Source of the DNA: an uncultured Lachnospiraceae bacterium
GTDB taxonomy: Bacteria; Bacillota; Clostridia; Lachnospirales; Lachnospiraceae
Direction: 5' to 3'
Length of the DNA: 8,268 nucleotides
Assembly: GCA_946611525.1 (NCBI GenBank)
Contig: CAMODS010000053.1
Coordinates: 1 to 8,268 of the forward strand
Shown here: piece after piece, positions 1 to 6,716 of the stretch
How the letters are laid out: every line of letters begins with the position of its first letter
How positions within the stretch are numbered: position 1 is the stretch's first letter
Notes under the pieces: generated by a model
Databases searched by the model: none
What the model was told of the DNA's origin: nothing
The model's input: the letters and a program-made list of their open reading frames with translations, nothing else
Position numbers and translations under genes: made by a program

Positions 1-1164
1 TCAGAGTCAACAGGAGCTGTTCGTCTCTTAAATGGTAAGCCTGAGATCGACGAGCAGATGCAGGCTCTTGCAGCTAAGTATCAGGAAGAGACAGGCAATG
101 AGCTCGTAGTTGAGACCATCGGTGGTAACTCCAACGCAGGTGATGAGCTTAAAAAGATGTATCAGGCAGACAACATGCCCGACATCTTCGTAATCGAGGC
201 TAACCAGGCAGCAAACTGGGATGGCATGCTTGCAGATCTTGCAGGTGAAGCATGGACAGACAAGACAGACTTTGAGCTTGTAAATGATTCCATGGGAACC
301 ATCGGCTTCCCTTACACAGTAGAGGCTACAGCACTTGGTTACAATGCTGACATCCTTGAGAAGGCAGGCGTTGATCCCGCATCTCTTACCAGCCCCGCAG
401 CTTGGAAGGAAGCAGTAGAAAAGATTGATTCACAGAAGGCTGATCTTGGTCTTACAGCAGTATTTGGCTGGTGTGCAGAGCCTGCAGATCTTGGATGGTC
501 ATCAGGTACACACGTATTCGGTCAGTACCTTGACGCAGGCCTCAAGCCTGATGATACCACATACATCGATCTTTTGAATGACGGTGGACAGATCGATAGA
601 GACCGTATGACAAAGTTTGCTGAGTTCGTTGGCATGATGAACCAGTATTCAGATCCTGATCTTCTTACCACAGGTACATATGATCAGCAGGTTGCAGGTT
701 TCGTAGATCAGAAGTACGCTTTCATCACACAGGGTAACTGGTGTGTAACAGAGGACAAGGGCTTCAAGATGGGCTTCGCTCCCTACGCTTTTGAGGATGG
801 CATCAACACCATCATCGCAGGACCTCCTTCATACTGGGTTGCATACTCTGACGGTAACGTTGAAGGCGCAAAGGCATTCTTCAACTGGTGCGCAGGCGAC
901 TCCGCTCAGGATATCCTTGTAAACCAGGCTGGTCTGGTATCACCTTTTAATGATTGTAAGTATGAAGCTACCAATCCTTTCTTCGAGAGCATGAACAGCT
1001 ACATCACAGCAGGCAACTACTCCGGATGGCACACAATGCTCAAGAAGGATGGTCTTCAGAACGAGACTTGCCAGGTATTCGCAGACTATGCAAGCGGCAA
1101 GCTTGACACTGCAGGCTTTGTAGATACTATCGAGCAGGTTATCAAGAACTACTACGCTGAATAA
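1..1164 (+). CDS. ABC sugar transporter, solute-binding protein (5' partial)
   Basis: Extracellular lipid-anchored sugar-binding protein of the MalE-like family (solute-binding family 1) that would deliver substrate to the two permeases just downstream. The frame is open from base 1, so 387 residues are visible and the start, signal peptide and lipobox cysteine lie upstream; family members are usually about 420-450 residues, so perhaps 35-60 are missing. The pattern is typical: an early AAKYQEETG helix followed by a beta strand, then MPDIFVIEANQAANW, the hinge-region segment GFPYTVEATALGYNADILEKAG, and a C-terminal half with SYWVAYSDGNVEGAKAFFNW. Tryptophans and tyrosines are plentiful, as expected for stacking on sugar rings. 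Codon use is strongly biased: by hand count 18 of 25 leucines are CTT and only one CTG, and every alanine is GCA or GCT, unlike downstream genes, which suggests high expression. The ligand cannot be read from sequence; gene context favours sucrose or an alpha-glucoside. Confidence 0.93.
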   Translation, partial: SESTGAVRLLNGKPEIDEQMQALAAKYQEETGNELVVETIGGNSNAGDELKKMYQADNMPDIFVIEANQAANWDGMLADLAGEAWTDKTDFELVNDSMGTIGFPYTVEATALGYNADILEKAGVDPASLTSPAAWKEAVEKIDSQKADLGLTAVFGWCAEPADLGWSSGTHVFGQYLDAGLKPDDTTYIDLLNDGGQIDRDRMTKFAEFVGMMNQYSDPDLLTTGTYDQQVAGFVDQKYAFITQGNWCVTEDKGFKMGFAPYAFEDGINTIIAGPPSYWVAYSDGNVEGAKAFFNWCAGDSAQDILVNQAGLVSPFNDCKYEATNPFFESMNSYITAGNYSGWHTMLKKDGLQNETCQVFADYASGKLDTAGFVDTIEQVIKNYYAE

Positions 1165-1178
1165 GGCAATCCATATTC

Positions 1179-1217
1179 CAGGGGTCAGACCCTACGGGTC
1201 AGGCCCCTGATTTTTTT
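1179..1217 (+). terminator. Intrinsic terminator/attenuator between binding protein and permease genes
   Basis: A 14-base arm (1179-1192, CAGGGGTCAGACCC) and a 14-base arm (1196-1209, GGGTCAGGCCCCTG) pair with one A-A mismatch and one G-T wobble around a TAC loop; base 1210 is A and seven T follow at 1211-1217. This is the classic form of a Rho-independent terminator. It begins 15 bases after the binding-protein stop and ends just before the ribosome site of the permease gene, so it probably acts as a partial terminator or as an mRNA 3'-end stabiliser that keeps binding protein more abundant than permeases. That role is inferred; the hairpin itself is plain in the sequence. Confidence 0.88.
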
Positions 1218-1220
1218 AGA

Positions 1221-1227
1221 AAGGGGG
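1221..1227 (+). promoter_or_regulatory. Ribosome binding site of first permease (decides start)
   Basis: AAGGGGG lies directly after the T-run of the terminator. It is 6 bases from the ATG at 1234 but only 3 bases from the in-frame GTG at 1231, so the ATG at 1234 is preferred. A further in-frame ATG at 1252 has no comparable purine run before it. Confidence 0.65.
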
Positions 1228-1233
1228 TTTGTG

Positions 1234-2301
1234 ATGGGAAACGAAGTTTCTATGGGAAGAAAGATAGCTTCAATCCTTACGCTTGTTGTGGGAGTCCTCT
1301 TTTTCTGCAGGGCGATGATGCTGGACCTGTCAGGTTCCAAGGTGGACTACAGAGGTGAGCTGCTCATTATCGGGGTTGTTCTTATCATCGCGGGCTTATA
1401 CTTTTTCCCTACGCTTAAATATCACAGAACTATAATCAACATTATCTTTTTATTCCCGCTGTTGTTCGCATTTTTAGTTACGGTAATCATTCCCCTGGTG
1501 CTGGGTGTATCATATTCCTTCACCGACTGGAATGGTATGAAGATGAACAATATAGTGGGACTGGCAAATTACGCCAAGATCTTTTCACAAAAGGATTTCA
1601 TCTGGTCCATACTGATCACCTTCATGTTTGTTATCTTCAACATGATATTAGTCAACCTGGTGGCTTTCCTTTTGGCCCTGCTTTGCACATCAAAGCTTAA
1701 GGGAATGGGATTTTTCAGGGCGGCATATTTTTTGCCCAACCTGATCGGTGGTATCGTACTTGGTTACATCTGGAAGTTCGTTTTTTCAAACGTTGTTACC
1801 AGGATCACCATGGCGCTTATCAAGGACAACACGTCCATGCTTGAAAATTTCAAGACCGCTTTCGTTGCCATCATCATCGTATATGTATGGCAGTATGCAG
1901 GATACATCATGCTGATCTACATCACGGGTCTTAATACGGTCCCCGGGGATGTGATCGAGGCGGCAGCTATCGACGGAGCTTCTCCGGCACAGACACTTTT
2001 CAACATAAAGATCCCTATGATAGCTCCGACCATTACGATCTGCACTTTCCTTACTCTGACATCCGCATTCAAGCAGTTCGATGTTAACCTGGCACTGACA
2101 AATGGTACTCCTTCGGCTGACTTTGCAGGCGAGTATATTACACAGGGTACCTCGATGCTTGCACTGAATATCTTCCAGACAGCGGTTATAAAGGACAACT
2201 ATCCTCTGGGCCAGTCCAAGGCAGTATTGTTCTTTATCATACTTGCCATCGTATCCATCCTGCAGGTTAGGATATCCAATAAGAAGGAGGTGGAGCTGTA
2301 A
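1234..2301 (+). CDS. ABC sugar transporter permease, MalF-type
   Basis: Inner-membrane permease of the binding-protein-dependent transport family (carbohydrate uptake type 1), forming a channel with the next gene product. Length is 355 residues from the ATG chosen by ribosome-site spacing. Two extra N-terminal hydrophobic segments (about residues 11-30 and 43-61) precede the usual core, as in the eight-helix E. coli MalF. The core starts near 67 with the typical first helix ending SYSFTDWNG, followed by helices near 123-152, 159-185, 207-233, 264-285 and 330-347. The EAA loop that docks on the ATPase is clear at about 242-249 (EAAAIDGA) followed by IKIPMIAPT. It follows the terminator and overlaps the next gene by one base (TAATG), implying translational coupling. 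Substrate is not readable from the sequence; sucrose or an alpha-glucoside is inferred from neighbours. Confidence 0.93.
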   Translation: MGNEVSMGRKIASILTLVVGVLFFCRAMMLDLSGSKVDYRGELLIIGVVLIIAGLYFFPTLKYHRTIINIIFLFPLLFAFLVTVIIPLVLGVSYSFTDWNGMKMNNIVGLANYAKIFSQKDFIWSILITFMFVIFNMILVNLVAFLLALLCTSKLKGMGFFRAAYFLPNLIGGIVLGYIWKFVFSNVVTRITMALIKDNTSMLENFKTAFVAIIIVYVWQYAGYIMLIYITGLNTVPGDVIEAAAIDGASPAQTLFNIKIPMIAPTITICTFLTLTSAFKQFDVNLALTNGTPSADFAGEYITQGTSMLALNIFQTAVIKDNYPLGQSKAVLFFIILAIVSILQVRISNKKEVEL

Positions 2302-3182
2302 TGCATACAAAAGAAAAAACATCTTCAGTTGTAGTAAAGCTGATCATAGCTGTAGTTGTGGCTATATATGTGTTATTCCCCTTCTTCCTTGTGGTGATCA
2401 ACTCCTGCAAGACCAAGGATGCCATTACGGCTGATCCTATAGGGTTGGGTGGAGCCAGCTTCGGGATGCTGATGGAAAATATTACTTCTGTTATCAACAA
2501 CAAGAGCTTCCCCTTCTGGAAGGCTTTCGGATACTCGGTAGAGATCACAGTTTTGTCACTTATATTTTTGGCTTTATTTGGATCCATGGCAGCATGGGTG
2601 ATCTGCCGTAACAAGACAAAGTGGTCCACAGTGATATACTTTACATTTATCGCATCCATGATCATTCCTTTCCAGGTGGTCATGCTGCCCCTTATCTCTA
2701 CCTTCCGTGACGCCGGAAAGTTTGTGGGTATCAACATGCTGTTTTCGGTAGCCGGTCTGGTATTTGCATACCTTGGTTTCGGCGGAGCCATGACGGTATT
2801 CATCTTAAACGGCTTTATAAAGGGCATACCCTATGAGCTTGAGGAGGCCGCATCGATAGACGGTTGCCGTCCCGAGCAGACATTTTTCAGGGTTATCTTC
2901 CCTCTTTTGACACCTGTCATCACCACAGTTACCATCCTAAATGGTATGTGGATATGGAATGACTTCCTGCTCCCCAACATGCTTTTGGGAGCAAGCAGCG
3001 GCGGCAGCGGCGGCGTTACCACACTTCCCGTTGCAGTGCAGGCGTTTGTAGGATCAAAGGTAATCGAGTGGAACCTTTTGCTTTCCGCTACATTACTGGC
3101 TATTATCCCCATCGTGGTACTGTTTTTGATAGCTCAAAAGCAGATCATGAATGGAATGATAGAAGGAGCGGTCAAGGGTTGA
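2301..3182 (+). CDS. ABC sugar transporter permease, MalG-type
   Basis: Second inner-membrane permease of the same importer, 293 residues, the usual length for MalG-like subunits. It has an N-terminal helix (about 10-35), helices near 75-99, 109-133, 145-170 and 196-215, and a last helix near 255-277. The EAA loop is at 181-188 (EEAASIDG) followed by the characteristic FPLLTPVITT; the GMWIWNDFLLP segment and the ending GMIEGAVKG are family hallmarks. Start is the ATG in TAATG, with AAGGAGG at 2284-2290 inside the end of the preceding gene, ten bases upstream. Odd point: a serine-glycine run at residues 233-238, encoded by a perfect tandem 9-base repeat, sits in the loop before the conserved TTLPVAVQAF. 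It needs a separate ATPase (MsmX/MalK type) that is not in this window. Confidence 0.94.
   Translation: MHTKEKTSSVVVKLIIAVVVAIYVLFPFFLVVINSCKTKDAITADPIGLGGASFGMLMENITSVINNKSFPFWKAFGYSVEITVLSLIFLALFGSMAAWVICRNKTKWSTVIYFTFIASMIIPFQVVMLPLISTFRDAGKFVGINMLFSVAGLVFAYLGFGGAMTVFILNGFIKGIPYELEEAASIDGCRPEQTFFRVIFPLLTPVITTVTILNGMWIWNDFLLPNMLLGASSGGSGGVTTLPVAVQAFVGSKVIEWNLLLSATLLAIIPIVVLFLIAQKQIMNGMIEGAVKG
2997..3014 (+). repeat. Tandem 9-bp coding repeat in MalG-type permease
   Basis: AGCGGCGGC occurs twice in a row in frame and encodes SGGSGG. It lies in the loop between the WNDFLLP helix and the conserved LPVA segment. The unit is GC-rich compared with its surroundings and is a candidate for slippage-driven length change. 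Confidence 0.85.
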
Positions 3183-3188
3183 TTTGCT

Positions 3189-3824
3189 ATGAAGGATTTC
3201 TTTTCACTGGACGGGCCCCTTATGCGGGCACTGTCCGGTATCACCACACTTTTGATACTTAATATTTTAACGTTGGTCTGTTCCCTGCCGGTATTTACGG
3301 CAGGGGCGGCACTGACGGCCTTAAACTACTGTCTTATGAAGATGGCGGACGATGAGGATACCAGGATCGTTGCCATGTATTTTGGGCAGTTTAAGAACAA
3401 CTTCAGATCCGTCACAGGCCCATGGCTTGTGATCCTGGGATTTGGAGTTTTTTTATACTTTGATTATCAGGTTTTTGTTTTATCGGCGGAGACTGTCAGG
3501 ACCATTGCCATCATCCTTATATATCTGGCGGCCCTGATATGGATGTTCTTGTACGTCTGGTTTTTCCCGCTGGCCGCAAAGTTTGAAAACAGCTTTGGGG
3601 CAAAGTTTAAAAATGCATTTTTGATGGCGGTGGGAGCCTTACCCCGCACGGTGGCCATGGTGGCGATCTGGGTGGTGACTCTCTTTGTACTGACACAGTA
3701 CTACAGGCTGCTTCCGTTGTTTTTATTTTTTGGTATATCGCTTCCCGCATATCTGTCGTCCTTTTTATACTATCCGGTGATAAAGCGGCAGATCGAGCAA
3801 AGAGATGAAGATCCTTCGGACTGA
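3189..3824 (+). CDS. DUF624/YesL-type small membrane protein
   Basis: Integral membrane protein of 211 residues resembling the DUF624 (YesL) family, whose members recur beside carbohydrate ABC transporters and glycoside hydrolases in Firmicutes; no biochemical function is established that I can name. The signature is N-terminal: LTLVCSLPVFTAGAALTALN in the first helix (about 14-45), then a charged stretch with DEDTR, then FGQFKNNFRSVTG, which matches the family pattern. Further hydrophobic segments are near 76-98, 102-131 and 144-197, giving about five or six helices and little soluble mass. There is no signal peptide beyond the first helix. It starts 7 bases after the permease stop; the ribosome site is weak (AAGGG at 3174-3178, spacing 10). 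The last codons and the TGA lie inside the palindromic repeat at 3809-3882, so the C-terminal tail may have been set by repeat insertion. A transporter accessory or assembly role is a guess from position. Confidence 0.85.
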   Translation: MKDFFSLDGPLMRALSGITTLLILNILTLVCSLPVFTAGAALTALNYCLMKMADDEDTRIVAMYFGQFKNNFRSVTGPWLVILGFGVFLYFDYQVFVLSAETVRTIAIILIYLAALIWMFLYVWFFPLAAKFENSFGAKFKNAFLMAVGALPRTVAMVAIWVVTLFVLTQYYRLLPLFLFFGISLPAYLSSFLYYPVIKRQIEQRDEDPSD

Positions 3825-3882
3825 CGTTCTTGGGATGACAGGAGAGAGATTCCAGTGTCATTCTGAGGGTCGCGAAGAATCT
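3809..3882. repeat. Imperfect palindromic intergenic repeat overlapping a stop codon
   Basis: The left arm 3809-3840 begins AGATCCTTCG and ends ATGACA; the right arm 3856-3882 begins TGTCATTCTGAG and ends CGAAGAATCT, close to the reverse complement of the left arm, with a 15-base loop between. The arm ends pair well (one mismatch in the outer ten bases, six perfect pairs at the inner end) while the middle differs by an indel of a few bases. The same motif occurs at 6716-6745, so this is a dispersed element rather than a chance hairpin. It resembles short TCATTCTGAG...GAAGAATCT repeats I recall from many bacterial genomes. No T-run follows, so it is not an obvious terminator. It supplies the final codons and TGA of the DUF624 gene. 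Confidence 0.8.
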
Positions 3883-3884
3883 AT

Positions 3885-3888
3885 GAGG
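3885..3888 (+). promoter_or_regulatory. Ribosome binding site of the GH13 gene, abutting the repeat
   Basis: GAGG is 8 bases before the ATG at 3897 and only two bases beyond the palindromic repeat. A hairpin formed by the repeat would lie directly upstream of the ribosome site, so the element could influence initiation or shield the mRNA; this is inference from position. Confidence 0.55.
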
Positions 3889-3896
3889 TAGAATAA

Positions 3897-5738
3897 ATGG
3901 CAAAGAAAAAGACTGAATTTGAAAAAAGGCTTGAGCCTTATTATGATGAACTTAAGTGGCTGTATTATGAACTCTATCATGACGATTATGCAGCTTTTGA
4001 CTATTTTATAGAAATGCTAAAAAGGATGGAGAGCGAAAGAAGTCCCGAACTTAAGGCATGGGATAAGAAGCGTTTAAGAAAGGGCGACTGGTACAAGGAT
4101 AACAAGCGGCTGGGCATGCTTTTATACGCTGACAATTTTGCATCGAACCTTAAGGGAGTGAGCCGGCATCTGGATTACATCAAGTCCACAGGCATAAACT
4201 ACCTGCATCTTATGCCCCTTTTGGAAAGCCCCGAGGGCCGTTCTGACGGAGGCTATGCGGTATCGGACTTTAGAAAGGTGGATCCCAAGATAGGCACCAT
4301 GGATCAGCTTTCAAAGCTTGCAGGCGAATGCCACGATGCGGATATTTCAGTTTGTCTCGACTTTGTCATGAACCACACCAGTGAGGATCATGAATGGGCC
4401 AGACGGGCAAAAGAGGGAGACAGATCATACCAGGAGAGATACTTCTTTTTTGATGACTGGAGCATTCCCAACGAGTTTGAAAAATATGTGCCTCAGGTAT
4501 TTCCCCAGACTGCACCCGGCAACTTTACCTGGTGTGAGCAGGCCGGCAAGGTGGTAATGACCACATTTTATCCTTATCAGTGGGATCTGAATTACCGCAA
4601 TCCTGTGGTGTTTAATGATATGACGGAAAACATGCTCTATCTGTGCAATCAGGGCGTGGATATAGTCAGGCTTGATGCCACTCCCTATATCTGGAAGACA
4701 CCGGGCACCAATTGCCGAAATCTTCCCCAGGTGCACACTTTGGTCCGCATGATGCAGATAGCTTCCATGGTGGTTTGCCCCGGCACCCTGCTTTTGGGTG
4801 AGGTTGTAATGGAGCCCAAGGAGGTAGTACCGTATTTCGGCACGGTGGAAAAACCGGAGTGTAACCTTTTGTACAACGTCACAACCATGGCAAGCCTCTG
4901 GCATACGGTGGCGACACATGACACCAGGCTTTTGCAGGATCAGCTGTACAAGACATTTTCACTTCCCAGGGAGTATGTATTTTTAAATTACTTAAGATGT
5001 CACGACGATATCGGATGGGGACTTGACTACAACTATCTGAAGCAGTTTGGCGTGGATGAGGTCAGCCATAAAAAGTACTTAAATGATTATTTCAGGGGAT
5101 ATGTGTACGGAAGCGACTCCAGGGGAGAGCTTTACAATGATGATCCCAGGCTGGGAGATGCCAGACTCTGCGGCACCACAGCATCCCTTTGTGGCATAGA
5201 GGCTGCGGAGTATGAAAAGGATGGTGAAAAACTGGCGAGGGGCATTACACTCGATATCATGCTTCATGCATTTGTTCTTTCCTTATCCGGTATACCGGTG
5301 CTCTACAGCGGCGACGAGATCGGACAGCTCAATGACTATACCTACCATGACGATCCCCTGCGCCGGGAGGACAGCAGATATCTTCACAGGGGACATTTCA
5401 ACTGGAAGGATGAGAAAAAGACAAAAAAGAACGGTACCCGTGAGCACGATATTTATACGGCCATAAAAAAACTGGCAAAGCTCCGTGGCTCATCAAAGGC
5501 ATTTTGCTCCCAGGCCGACACCTGGCTGATCCCCACAGGCAATGACTGCGTGGTGATGATGGGGCGCTATTACAAGGATGAAAAGGTGCTCTGTATTTTC
5601 AACTTCAGTCGGGATACACAGTGGATACGCACCGATGCCGATGAGGAGTTTATGGATATGTGGACCGGCGAGCCGGCCCGTGCAGATGACTTTTGCCTGG
5701 AGCCCTACAGTTTCAAATGGCTGCATATCCATTACTGA
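3897..5738 (+). CDS. Amylosucrase-like GH13 (subfamily 4) enzyme, cytoplasmic
   Basis: Likely transfers the glucosyl unit of sucrose to an alpha-1,4-glucan (or to water), releasing fructose. At 613 residues it is close to Neisseria polysaccharea amylosucrase (about 636), and order and spacing of landmarks match: N-terminal helical region (1-85, with DNFASNLKGVSRHLDYI following), DGGYAVSDF with D117 and Y120, H160 in VMNHTSEDHEW, YQWDLNY (227-233), nucleophile D260 in VRLDA, acid/base E302 in LLGEVV, H369/D370 in RCHDDIGWG. About 375-432 is an insert corresponding to the amylosucrase B' domain (NDYFRGYVYGS, LGDARLCGTTASL), followed by GIPVLYSGDEIG (465-476). R494 in DSRYLHRG could be the salt-bridge partner of D117 that marks sucrose-acting members. 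No signal peptide (starts MAKKKTEFEKRL), so it acts on imported sugar. A fructokinase follows 15 bases later, which supports sucrose. Alternatives: sucrose hydrolase, or a GH13_4 relative with another acceptor. Confidence 0.87.
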   Translation: MAKKKTEFEKRLEPYYDELKWLYYELYHDDYAAFDYFIEMLKRMESERSPELKAWDKKRLRKGDWYKDNKRLGMLLYADNFASNLKGVSRHLDYIKSTGINYLHLMPLLESPEGRSDGGYAVSDFRKVDPKIGTMDQLSKLAGECHDADISVCLDFVMNHTSEDHEWARRAKEGDRSYQERYFFFDDWSIPNEFEKYVPQVFPQTAPGNFTWCEQAGKVVMTTFYPYQWDLNYRNPVVFNDMTENMLYLCNQGVDIVRLDATPYIWKTPGTNCRNLPQVHTLVRMMQIASMVVCPGTLLLGEVVMEPKEVVPYFGTVEKPECNLLYNVTTMASLWHTVATHDTRLLQDQLYKTFSLPREYVFLNYLRCHDDIGWGLDYNYLKQFGVDEVSHKKYLNDYFRGYVYGSDSRGELYNDDPRLGDARLCGTTASLCGIEAAEYEKDGEKLARGITLDIMLHAFVLSLSGIPVLYSGDEIGQLNDYTYHDDPLRREDSRYLHRGHFNWKDEKKTKKNGTREHDIYTAIKKLAKLRGSSKAFCSQADTWLIPTGNDCVVMMGRYYKDEKVLCIFNFSRDTQWIRTDADEEFMDMWTGEPARADDFCLEPYSFKWLHIHY

Positions 5739-5753
5739 TAAAGGAGGAAAAAT

Positions 5754-6716
5754 ATGGCAGGATATGACGTGGTGGCTCTTGGAGAGCTGCTCATAGATTT
5801 TACTGACAGCGGAGACAGCCCGCAGGGCAACCCGCTGATGGAGGCCAACCCCGGCGGAGCACCCTGTAATGTGCTGGCCATGCTTTCAAAGCTGGGCAAA
5901 AAAACGGCCTTTATCGGAAAGGTTGGAGATGACATATTTGGCAGGCTTTTAAAGGATGCCATAGAAGAAGTGGGTATCGACAGCAGAAATCTGGTGTTTG
6001 ATAAGGAGGTGAGGACCACCCTTGCCTTTGTAAAGACATATCCGGGAGGAGACAGGGACTTTTCCTTCTACAGAAACCCGGGAGCCGATATGATGCTTGA
6101 GGAGTCTGATGTGGACGAGGCACTTTTAAAAGACACAAAGCTTTTCCACTACGGCACTCTTTCCATGACGGCAGCCAAAGCGGCAGATGCTACGAAGTCA
6201 GCCATAAAAAAAGCCATGGATGCAGGGGCAGTGATCTCCTTTGATCCCAATTACCGGGCACCTCTTTGGAATACCGAGGACGATGCAAAGGACGCTATAT
6301 GGTGGGGCATTAAAAACTGCGATGTGTTAAAGATCTCCGATAACGAGATAGAGTTTATAACAGGCATAGCTGATATCGATAAAGGAATAGAAGCCATAAT
6401 CCATGAGGCGGGTGAAAAGGCACCGAAGCTGGTATGTGCGTCCATGGGACCCGACGGTAGTAAGGCGTTTTATAAAGGAAACGTGGTATTTGGCGGTCCG
6501 CATTTGCGTGACGACACCATCGAGACAACAGGAGCGGGGGATACATTTATGGCATGTGTTCTCTATCATGTTTTGGAATACGGTATAGATGGTTTTGATG
6601 AAGAAAAGCTAAAAAAGATGCTTGATTTTGCAAACACAGCAGCATCCATAGTGACCACCCGAAAGGGGGCGCTGAGGGTTATGCCGACTATGGAAGAGGT
6701 TAAAGAAGAATTGTAA
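5754..6716 (+). CDS. scrK: Fructokinase, PfkB/ribokinase family
   Basis: Cytoplasmic sugar kinase of 320 residues, the normal family length, predicted to phosphorylate fructose to fructose-6-phosphate with ATP. The N-terminus reads VVALGELLIDFTDSG, then NPLMEANPGGAPCNVLAM with the first PfkB signature around G34-N39 and FIGKVGDDIFGRLL. The second signature is DTIETTGAGDTF, with the anion-hole GAG at 260-262 and catalytic base D263. The GNPLMEANPGGAPCNV stretch is typical of clostridial and Bacillus ScrK-type fructokinases rather than ribokinase or 2-keto-3-deoxygluconate kinase. The ribosome site AAGGAGG (5741-5747, spacing 6) is the strongest in the window, and the gene starts 15 bases after the GH13 stop, so the two are surely co-transcribed. 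This fits phosphorylation of the fructose freed from sucrose. Its TAA shares its last base with the start of the tandem repeat. Confidence 0.92.
   Translation: MAGYDVVALGELLIDFTDSGDSPQGNPLMEANPGGAPCNVLAMLSKLGKKTAFIGKVGDDIFGRLLKDAIEEVGIDSRNLVFDKEVRTTLAFVKTYPGGDRDFSFYRNPGADMMLEESDVDEALLKDTKLFHYGTLSMTAAKAADATKSAIKKAMDAGAVISFDPNYRAPLWNTEDDAKDAIWWGIKNCDVLKISDNEIEFITGIADIDKGIEAIIHEAGEKAPKLVCASMGPDGSKAFYKGNVVFGGPHLRDDTIETTGAGDTFMACVLYHVLEYGIDGFDEEKLKKMLDFANTAASIVTTRKGALRVMPTMEEVKEEL

Noticed and set aside
1231..1233. GTG at 1231 as start of the MalF-type permease
   Set aside because: It is only 3 bases from the AAGGGGG ribosome site, whereas the adjacent ATG at 1234 has a normal 6-base spacing.
1786..2827. 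Several long minus-strand frames under the permease genes (1786-2322, 1917-2198, 2267-2827)
   Set aside because: They lie fully antisense to permeases with unmistakable EAA loops and family motifs, and have no plausible ribosome site or recognisable domain.
3809..3882. Palindrome as an intrinsic terminator ending the transporter transcript
   Set aside because: The stem is imperfect in the middle and no run of T follows; the GH13 ribosome site follows at once, so read-through is expected.
4425..4924. Minus-strand frames inside the GH13 gene
   Set aside because: They overlap the catalytic core of the GH13 enzyme, including D260 and E302, and encode no recognisable protein.
3897..5738. GH13 protein as a sucrose phosphorylase or alpha-glucosidase
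   Set aside because: The N-terminal helical region, DGGYAVS, YQWDLNY and the B'-like insert after HDDIGW match amylosucrase-type GH13_4 rather than the shorter sucrose phosphorylases or oligo-1,6-glucosidases.
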